From Vigna angularis (taxonomy: Eukaryota; Streptophyta; Magnoliopsida; Fabales; Fabaceae), in NCBI RefSeq assembly GCF_016808095.1, contig NC_068976.1, positions 1,818,001 through 1,882,000 of the forward strand: a stretch of DNA of 64,000 nt, read 5' to 3'. The position numbers and the translations under genes are program-made. Positions 57,393 to 64,000 of the stretch are shown piece by piece; within the stretch, counting starts at the first letter, position 1; each line of letters opens with the position of its first letter. The notes under the pieces are model-generated. The model saw only the letters and a list, made by a program, of their open reading frames with translations. It was not told the DNA's origin and did no database searches.

Positions 57393-58375
57393 ATGGAGTG
57401 TCTGGAGAGTTTAACTAGAAACATAACGAGCATGGATTTTGACTGGATGTGTTGCAGTCCTGCAGGTTTGTCTATTTATATTATGAATTTTGTAAGTGGC
57501 GCCAATGACAAACGTATTTGCGAAATTCAACATGAACTGAAAGTTGTACAAGAATGCGTGGGTCGTGGAAAGGGCGGTCAGGTTCATGAAGGAGTCCTCC
57601 ACCTGATGTTGTTATTGCTTGACACATTAAAGATACTGCTGCTTCTAAAGGTGTTGATTTGGCCAGGTTGTATAGGATATGTACTGTTGAACGTGATAAT
57701 GATAGAATGAGGTTTCTGTAGTATTTGTATTAATAGGCTATCATTTGATTTAAATCGTTCATTTGTAGGGTAATGGTTGAGGTTCATAACCAAATCTTGT
57801 CCGTGTGGCCAAGAGGAAAAGTGGACAATATGGTATGGGTTTTTGGTGGACAATAATTTATTTTCTATGTAGTTTATTATTATTTGATGTAAAGTTGACA
57901 ATATGTTATTGTATTATAGATACTTTTATTTGCCAGCAGCATTTTCATGTATGACCAGGTAAAGGAAGGAGACAACGACATGTCTTGTGGATGTAGACTG
58001 TTATGATTGAAGGAATGAATAAGTGTAAAGCAAATGCTCGTAATTGGTTGCATAAGGACTACAACGCATTTTATCCCCACGGCATAATCTCCTTAGCCGA
58101 TGTACAGCGTTGTGATTTTGTAAGTGCATTGTGTTCATTGTTATTTTTGTAATTGGTACATATTGGTATATTTATGAAACTGAATGTTGTGAAATATAGG
58201 TGTTTGGTCCAGCTGTTAGCTGTTGGGAATGACCATTGGTGGTGTTATGCCATTAATTGTCAAAGCAGACATTCTCTTGGGAACCGAATTGCAGCACGTA
58301 AACGTTTGAACAAAAATATCAGATATCGAGATAGCTCTCCACTTTGGCAAGTGGGAAAACCAAAGATGTTCTAAC
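57393..58375 (+). pseudogene. Possible Ulp1-like protease (peptidase C48) remnant
   Basis: Exon-like pieces lie on the plus strand. A first piece is at about 57393-57710. A second near 57980-58120 reads KCKANARNWLHKDYNAFYP and ends in a GTAAG-like donor. A third at 58190-58375 reads VGNDHWWCYAINCQ and then NRIAARKRLNKN. The HWW-type stretch followed by a small hydrophobic run resembles the catalytic-histidine region of plant Ulp1-type cysteine proteases, often found in transposon-derived genes. The catalytic Asp and Cys regions are not visible, and the Copia insertion begins about 95 bp downstream. Identification is tentative. Confidence 0.35.
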
Positions 58376-58468
58376 TCTATTTTCATGCATGGTGAAGGAT
58401 TGTAAACCTAATGGTTGTCATAAATACCAATCGTAATCATTGTATTTTGGGAGCCTATGCTTATAACC

Positions 58469-58728
58469 TATGGATAAATTAATTCTTATTTATTATATAA
58501 TGTAGTATATATACAAAATGATCACTACATAATAGGAAGAAATATATACTACCTGGAATATCTCTTTAACAATCTAATCCGTTAAGATTATGACTAATTC
58601 AAAAACACGTTAATAACAAATTACTGTTGCAGATCATTTATTAATAACACTCTCCCGTAAGTAAGATTTTGACTAATTCAAAAACACGTTAATAACAAAT
58701 TACTGTTGCGAATCATTTATCAATAACA
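58469..58728 (-). repeat. 3' LTR with a duplicated start unit
   Basis: 58469-58649 matches the 5' LTR. It is followed by a second copy of the LTR start plus a purine tract (58650-58728), so this LTR is about 66 bp longer than its partner. On the minus strand the outer purine tract CTTGCGGGAGAA is followed by TGTTATTGATAAATG, then again by TTACGGGAGAG and TGTTATTAATAAATG. Confidence 0.85.
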
Positions 58729-58739
58729 TTCTCCCGCAA

Positions 58740-59476
58740 GTTGGATGATGTGTAAAGTAGATGCAACTTGGAGATTAGATAGTCAAACTTTGTGCGTGGT
58801 AACGGTTTGGTTAGAAGATCAGCCTGTTGATCTTCTTTGGAGACATAGGAGACACGAAAAGTAACCTTCTAGACTTGTTCTCTAAGAAAGTGATAAGCAA
58901 TATGTTTCATCCAAGAGTGAAAAACTGGATTTGCACTAAGACTTGTGGCACTGAGATTGTCACAATAGATGACCGGTTGAGCGTTGATAGTATGCCCAAG
59001 TTCCCGAAAGAGGGAGATCTCCCATAACATTTCAGCGGCAGTGTTTGCAAGTGCCTTGTACTCAGATTCGGTGGATGATCGTGCAACCGGCCGTTGCTTG
59101 TGTGAATTCCAGGAGTGCCACCAAGATAAAGAATATAGCTTATGGTCGACACATAGTCATCTGTATCACCTGCCCATTCAGCGTCAAAGTACCCATTAAA
59201 AACCAAGAGAAAGGAGGCAAATATATGAATGCCATGAGTGGACATCCCAGCCAAATAATGAAGAAGTCGCTTGAGAGTAGAGCAATGGGCCGTCGTTGGA
59301 GCTTGCATAAATTGAGATAATTTATTTATAGCAAAAGCAACATCTAGTCTGGTGATACTGAGATACTGAAGACTTCCCACAAGTTGATGATATTCAGTAG
59401 GTGAAGGTAATGGGGTGTCACTGGCACAACAAGAGGAACTGATCCACAAAGTAGGGTTAGGTTTGGTGTCAGCCAT
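58740..59476 (-). pseudogene. Copia RNase H
   Basis: The linker segment (ITRLDVAFAINKLSQFMQAP) is followed by the RNase H start (DAEWAGDTDDYVSTISYILY). The frame then shifts, so the middle of the domain is out of register. The end of the domain is readable again near 58740-58910 (YVSKEDQQADLLTKPLP). This enzyme would remove RNA from the RNA-DNA hybrid. Confidence 0.85.
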
Positions 59477-59489
59477 ACCAGCCTAAACA

Positions 59490-60408
59490 AGCAAGTCTTG
59501 GCTGGACATATTTTCGTTGTGTGAGGAACACGCCATCAGGAGACACCAAGACTTCAACACCAAGGAAATAACTCAGAGTTCCCATATCCTTCAAGGAGAA
59601 TTTAGTGACAAACCGAGAAATGAGGGTAGATATTGCATCAGGGGAGCTGCCTGTGACAATAATGTCATCAACTTAGACTAACAAGTATAATGTGGTTATT
59701 CCATGTCGAAAAATGAATAATGAGGCATCAACAACTAAGTTAAGGAATCCTAAGGACAATAGAAATGTGCGAAGCTCATTGTACCAGGCATGTGGTGTCT
59801 ATTTAAGACCATACAAAGCTTTTCATAGACGGGAAACATGAGTAGGATGAGCCTTGTCAACAAACCTTGGTGGCCGACTTGGGAAGACTTCCTCAGAAAG
59901 AGAGCCTTGTAAGAAAACATTGTTAATGTCGAGTTGTCGAAGAGACCACCCACGACTAACAACAAGTGTGCGAATGACCCGGACCGTCACAGGCTTGATA
60001 ATAGGACTAAATGTGTCATTGAAATCCCAGCCACGACGTTGGTGAAATCCTTTTGCTACTAGGCAAGTGTTATACCGATCAATTGAACCATCAAGCAGAC
60101 ATTTGATGCGAAAAATCCATTTGCAACCAACAATGTTCTGACCAATAGATAGATGAAGGAACGAGGTCCCAAGTATTATTTTTGCAAAGGGCATCATACT
60201 CCGTTTGCATAGCAGCCCGCCAGTCAGGATCACGAAGAGCTTGGGTGATGGTGAAAGGTTCGATTGGTTGTTTGGTGGTGAGGTGGAGGTTAAGTTTGGA
60301 TTTGGGTTTGGTTATATTGTTTTTGGATCTCGTTACTATACCCGTAGGTATAGGTGGCTGTGGGTGGGAAACCTGAGGGAGTGCTAGGGAACATGGAGAT
60401 GGGACCAT
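59490..60408 (-). pseudogene. Copia reverse transcriptase
   Basis: The N-terminal segment begins near PDWRAAMQTEYDALCKNNTW (about 60235-60176). It is followed by WIFRIKCLLDGSIDRYNTCLVAKGF-type sequence, and the first catalytic aspartate lies in RQLDINNVFLQGSLSEEVF (near 59937-59880). The second active-site motif Y-V-D-D lies near 59664-59678 and its tyrosine codon has become TAA. A frameshift separates the early and middle parts. Confidence 0.87.
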
Positions 60409-60439
60409 AGTGTGTGGAGATGGGACCGTAGTAGGAGAT

Positions 60440-61426
60440 TAGGGTGGATTTAAGTTGAAGATGGACGATATGGTTGTGGATTGAGCCGGTATTATAGGGA
60501 GGGAATTGTGGGTTATGGGGATAGTGAGGTCAGTCCGTGTGGAGACGAGTGTGGGCAGTGGGGGTTGGATGGACATGGTAGAGAAAGGGAAGGTGGTTTC
60601 AACAAACCTAACATGACGAGACACGTAGATGCGTCTCATAGAGGGATCAAGACAATGGTAAGCATTTTGATCAGCTGCATAACCTACAAAAACACATGGT
60701 AGATCTTGCAGCAAGCTTATGATTAGCGTATGGTTTAAACCAAGGAAAGCACAAACATACAAAACTCTTAAGCTTATGATAATTTGGGGTGGTGTTTAGG
60801 AGTTTGGAAAATGGTGATTTATATGCAAGTATGGATGTAGGGAGGCGATTTATGAGATATGCAGCAGTTGTCATTGCATAGGGCCAATATTTAAGAGGTA
60901 CACTAAAGTGTGTTAAAAGAGAAAGACTAGTTTCAGCAATATGATGATTTCGTCTCTCAGCAATGCCATTATGTTTAGGGGTGTGGGGTGGTGTTGTTTT
61001 GTGGCTTATACCATGATCACACAAGAATAAACGTAAGTCAATGTATTCTCCGCCATTATCGGTGTAAAGAACTTTTATATTATGATTGAAGTAATTTTCA
61101 ACAAGAGATTTAAATTTAGGAAAAATTGACTGAACATCAGATTTCTTGCGCATTGGATAAAGCCCAATATAGCGAGTAAAGTGATCAACAAACACACAAT
61201 AATATTTGAGGCCATCATTAGATAAAATAGGAGAAGTCCATACATCTGAAAATATAATTTCTAATGGAAATGACGACAAAAGTGAAGATTTATGAAAGGA
61301 AAGTTTGTGACTTTTGCTTATTTGACAAGATGAGCAATCTGATTGGTTAAACTGCATAGACCATAAGGAAAATTCAGGTTGAAGAAAACTGAAAATTGAA
61401 GAGGAGGGGTGGCCCAACTTGTGGTG
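60440..61426 (-). pseudogene. Copia integrase
   Basis: An HHCC zinc-binding segment (HKLGHPSSS at the start, CSSCQISKSHKLSF later) is followed by the DDE core. The core has FVDHFTRYIGLYPMRKK with the first aspartate, VLYTDNGGEYIDL with the second, and HNGIAERRNHHIAE with the glutamate, so all three catalytic residues are present. The C-terminal part shifts frame near 60690-60760 (PCVFVGYAADQNAYHCLDP). The upstream boundary is an in-frame TGA at 61427-61429. Confidence 0.9.
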
Positions 61427-61837
61427 TCAACCTACTGATTTATTTAGTTGAAGATGGTTAACAAATGGAGAGGACGATGGCCAAACGTAGACGTCATTAA
61501 CACATGGTCCTTTAAGCTTGGTATGGCCGGTTTGGAGATCCTTCGTAACAAAAGAATCAGGTAAGAAAATAAGGGCAGAATTGGTTTCTTTGTTTAGTTT
61601 GGAAACTGAAAGGACATTTTGTTTCGTGGAAGGGACACACAGAACATTAGGCAAAGAGATATCATGAAGCTTAAGAGTACCAAAATGAGAAATGTGCAAA
61701 CTTGAACCGTCACCCATAAATAGCGAGTCGGGACCAGTGTAGGGGTGGTAGACAGCAAGATTGTTTAGTTCAGTAGTGACATGATGTGTGGCTCCACTAT
61801 CAAGTAGGTAATGATGATTGGAAGGGCTTGTGGTCAC
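61427..61837 (-). pseudogene. Copia protease and pre-integrase segment
   Basis: The aspartic protease signature YLLDSGATHHVT with an intact D-S-G triad lies near the start (about 61805-61770). It is followed by FGTLKLHDISLPNVLCVPST and the pre-integrase segment. The frame ends at TGA (61427-61429) and reopens in the same frame three codons before KLGHP-type integrase sequence, so a single nonsense change separates the two. Confidence 0.88.
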
Positions 61838-62880
61838 GGTGTTCGCCCATGGGACAGTGTAGTGATTGGGCTGACGAGGTGGGTTTTGCGAGACTTGAAT
61901 GATGGGATGAAGTTCACGAAAAACTAGGCACTACGACAACGAATGTCCAATATTTTTGCACCATTGACATTTTCCTAAGTAGGGTCGTGGTCCTGGTCCT
62001 ACTGAACGAGAGGTGTATTGTTGTTGCGGCGGCACAAACTAAGAAGCATTTGGTGGAGGAGACGACCATGACTCTGACTATGTAGATGGCCTCAGTTTGG
62101 CTTTGTTGGGTTTAGCTTCAGCAGTGAGTGTCGTTGTGGGACCTATGGTCAGTTGGTGAGTGGTTTTCAGGTGAAGTTCATGTTGGATGAACTTCTCATG
62201 GAGTTCATCAAAAGCAATGGGGTTGTCCCGGGCGTTGACGCCATCAAGGACGGGCTTAAAGCTTTCAGCAAGACCAATAAGAACATGATTAGAAACGTCC
62301 TCGACGGAAACAGAGTGACCGATGGAAGCAAGTAAATCAACAACTATTTTGATGTTGTTCATGAATTCTGTAACACAAAGTATGCCTTTCACCGTGGAAC
62401 GTAAACAATCCTTGAGTTGCTTGACGTGTCCACGAGAGGCACGTGCGAAAGTGCCCTTGAGAGTTGACCAGAGAGTAGTGGAGGTTTTGGTCTGGGTAAC
62501 CAGCGAGGCAACAAAATCCGAGAGAGTGCTAAGAAGAGCGCCATAGATGAGACGATCTTGGCGTTTCCAGGAAAGATACGCGGGGTTGGCTTAACTGACA
62601 GGTGGGGTATCAGTGTTGTCGATGAAGGCTGTTGGTGCTAGATGAGAACCATCGAGGAATTTGTAGAGGTTAAGGCCATCTAGATTGCTTCTATTTGTAA
62701 CTGCCAGTTGAGATAGTTGGATTGTGTCAGCTCGACGACACCTGACAAAGTAACAAAGGAGAAGGGCTTTGTGGGTTCATGGGGTTAGGGAAGGTTAGAT
62801 TGGATTTCGCAGTCATGCGTGAAGAAAGGGAGCGACGTCCTGGAACGTAAAAGAAATTTGAAGAAGGTGGGAGAGGTAGA
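61838..62880 (-). pseudogene. Copia gag
   Basis: Between the primer site and the protease, the minus strand encodes Gag-like sequence. An N-terminal part lies near 62400-62700 (SKASTT-type region, QLKDCL). A core at 62078-62392 contains LASIGHSVSVEDVSNHVLIG and NPIAFDELHEKFIQHE. A single zinc-knuckle pattern (CQWCKNIGHS) lies near 61940-61970. Stops interrupt it in several places. Confidence 0.82.
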
Positions 62881-62894
62881 ATCAAGAAGATATA

Positions 62895-62904
62895 TGTGAT
62901 ACTA
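62895..62904 (-). other. Primer binding site of the minus-strand Copia
   Basis: TAGTATCACA on the minus strand directly follows the 5' LTR end (62905). It resembles TGGTATCAGA with two changes. Its exact abutment to the LTR fixes the LTR boundary. Confidence 0.75.
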
Positions 62905-63098
62905 TATGGATGAATTAACTCTTATTTATTATGTACGTGAATGTAGTATATATACAAGATGACACTACATAATAGGAAGAGATATATGGTACCAGTAGTT
63001 CCTGGAATATCTCTTTAACAACATAATCCGTTAAGATTATGACTAATTTAAAAACATGTTAATAACAAATTATTGTTGCTGATAATTTATCAATAACA
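62905..63098 (-). repeat. 5' LTR of the minus-strand Copia
   Basis: A 194-bp LTR that on the minus strand starts TGTTATTGATAAATTATCAG and ends AATTCATCCATA. The target duplication TAACC lies outside it at 63099-63103. Confidence 0.9.
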
Positions 63099-63103
63099 TA
63101 ACC

Positions 63104-64000
63104 AAAGTCTTCTCACTTTCAGTATTTTGGGACTTAATATGTACTTAAATGTAATATGTACTTATCCATTTTTAATTCGCTCTTTCGTTTACTTCAAATT
63201 CATTTAAACCTAAAACACATCCTTTGAACCATCAAGTAATACTTCAAAATAAAAAAACTAAAATAACAACTTCAATCAAAATAAAACTATAAAGACTTTT
63301 AACCAAAATATATGCGACCAAAGTCTAGTTAAATGAAAAGGAAACAACAGAGACACATCAAACTCCTCCAATTATATCATCGAACTTATCTTAACAGACA
63401 CCACAACCTTCTTCAACATGGACTCCTTCATCATGGGGGGATGTGGACAAAGACACACTTCTCCATCAAAATTTGGTCTATCGCCAGGGCATTGCACAAT
63501 AGCAGCAAATTCATCTGGACTTGTGCAAAGGGTTGGGTTCTGATATTTGTGCAAACAGAACCTATGCATGCTATACATTAGATTCATCTGTCCCTATGAT
63601 TAGCAGCTTGTTGTTCCTCTACATGAATCAAATTAACTTCTACACGTTTCATGTAATCAATTACCGAGGTTTTAGGTTCACCATGCTGCGACGGTGATGG
63701 TTTTCATATGCGTTCCCGATGTGAATTTTGACTTCCTTCTGCTCCCAAAATAGTTGAATGACCACCTTCTAGAGGGTTCACGTAATTTTTCAATGATTGC
63801 ATCTTTGAAGAAATTGTTATTCCCCTCTTCACTATTGGCCTCTATTCTTAGCTTCTTCCCTTCATCCCTAGACACAACGTCCTTTCCTTTGTCTTTCCAT
63901 CAACCCATCTGCAAATAGATAATAGTAACCATTTAACTCATCACAACATCTACACCATCAAAATAACTTATACATCTTTACCTAGGACTTAACAATAACG
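63104..64000. other. Right end of window; unidentified coding-like frames
   Basis: A minus-strand frame at 63372-63587 is cysteine-rich (CLHKYQNPTLCTSPDEF, then CPGDRPNFDGEVCLCPHPP). Another at 63678-63875 is charged (IEKLREPSRRWSFNYFGS). They could be exons of a gene or old transposon gene continuing beyond the window, possibly the one represented by the protease-like remnant on the far side of the Copia. I do not recognise either. Confidence 0.3.

Larger units (their letters stand above)
58469..63098 (-). mobile_element. Nearly complete Copia retrotransposon
   Basis: The element lies in minus orientation and is flanked by a perfect 5-bp duplication TAACC (58464-58468 and 63099-63103). The 5' LTR is 62905-63098 and is followed directly by a primer site. 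Then come gag, protease, integrase, reverse transcriptase and RNase H in Copia order, a polypurine tract, and the 3' LTR at 58469-58728. The short LTRs and methionine-tRNA type primer site fit small plant Copia lineages. All domains are present, with a limited number of stops and frameshifts, so it is younger than the element at 26240-33092. It cannot be active as it stands. Confidence 0.92.

Overview
This is a stretch of plant nuclear genome, very probably from a legume (Phaseoleae-like). The evidence is an AT-rich background, two intron-style plant genes that are far apart, and a dense nest of plant transposon families: Sirevirus-like and other Copia elements, long Gypsy LTRs, CACTA, hAT and a Cassandra-type LTR. 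The legume placement is inference, based on repeat style such as LTRs rich in the palindromic word TAATCGATTA. No bacterial-type operon, CRISPR array or functional RNA gene is present.

Only two genes look intact. An intronless gene for a polyamine/amino-acid transporter of the PUT/LAT family lies on the minus strand at 9425-10840. A two-exon gene for a uclacyanin-type blue copper protein, probably GPI-anchored, lies on the minus strand at 55229-56221. They are unrelated in function and about 44 kb apart. Broken host-gene pieces are also visible: the C-terminus of argininosuccinate synthase (18.6-18.9 kb), an NAD-malic enzyme exon carried inside a CACTA element (28.24-28.38 kb), and a possible Ulp1-like protease remnant (57.4-58.4 kb).

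Layout from left to right: hAT-type element with a perfect 8-bp target duplication (42-933); Gypsy-LTR-like remnants; a Copia derivative with three LTRs in the order LTR-internal-LTR-internal-LTR, bounded by one CTTAA duplication, with a Sirevirus-like solo LTR inside it (3964-7388); the transporter gene; a CACTA element (12143-14920); a Sirevirus-like solo LTR carrying a Gypsy-like solo LTR (15521-18408); the argininosuccinate synthase fragment; a rearranged Sirevirus piece with a cluster of polypurine tracts (19931-21820); another LTR (22344-23071); a decayed Copia element interrupted by a CACTA element (26240-33092); a reverse-oriented gag-only Copia element interrupted by a solo LTR (36519-40142); a degenerate GACT-rich array (42.9-44.2 kb); a Cassandra-like LTR fragment with 5S rRNA-derived sequence next to a Sirevirus LTR fragment (45600-46964); a CACTA-like element (47105-48453); a coding-free LTR element filled with two tandem arrays (50955-54464); an AT microsatellite; the uclacyanin gene; the protease-like remnant; and a nearly complete reverse-oriented Copia element (58469-63098).

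The most informative content is the insertion history. Seven insertions keep exact target-site duplications that I could read by eye, so their boundaries and nesting order are well supported. I found no convincing undescribed biochemical system. The most unusual structures are the three-LTR Copia, the coding-free LTR element with a 75-bp (25-codon) internal array, the CACTA element with a captured NAD-malic enzyme exon, and the 3' LTR with a duplicated polypurine-tract/LTR-start unit.
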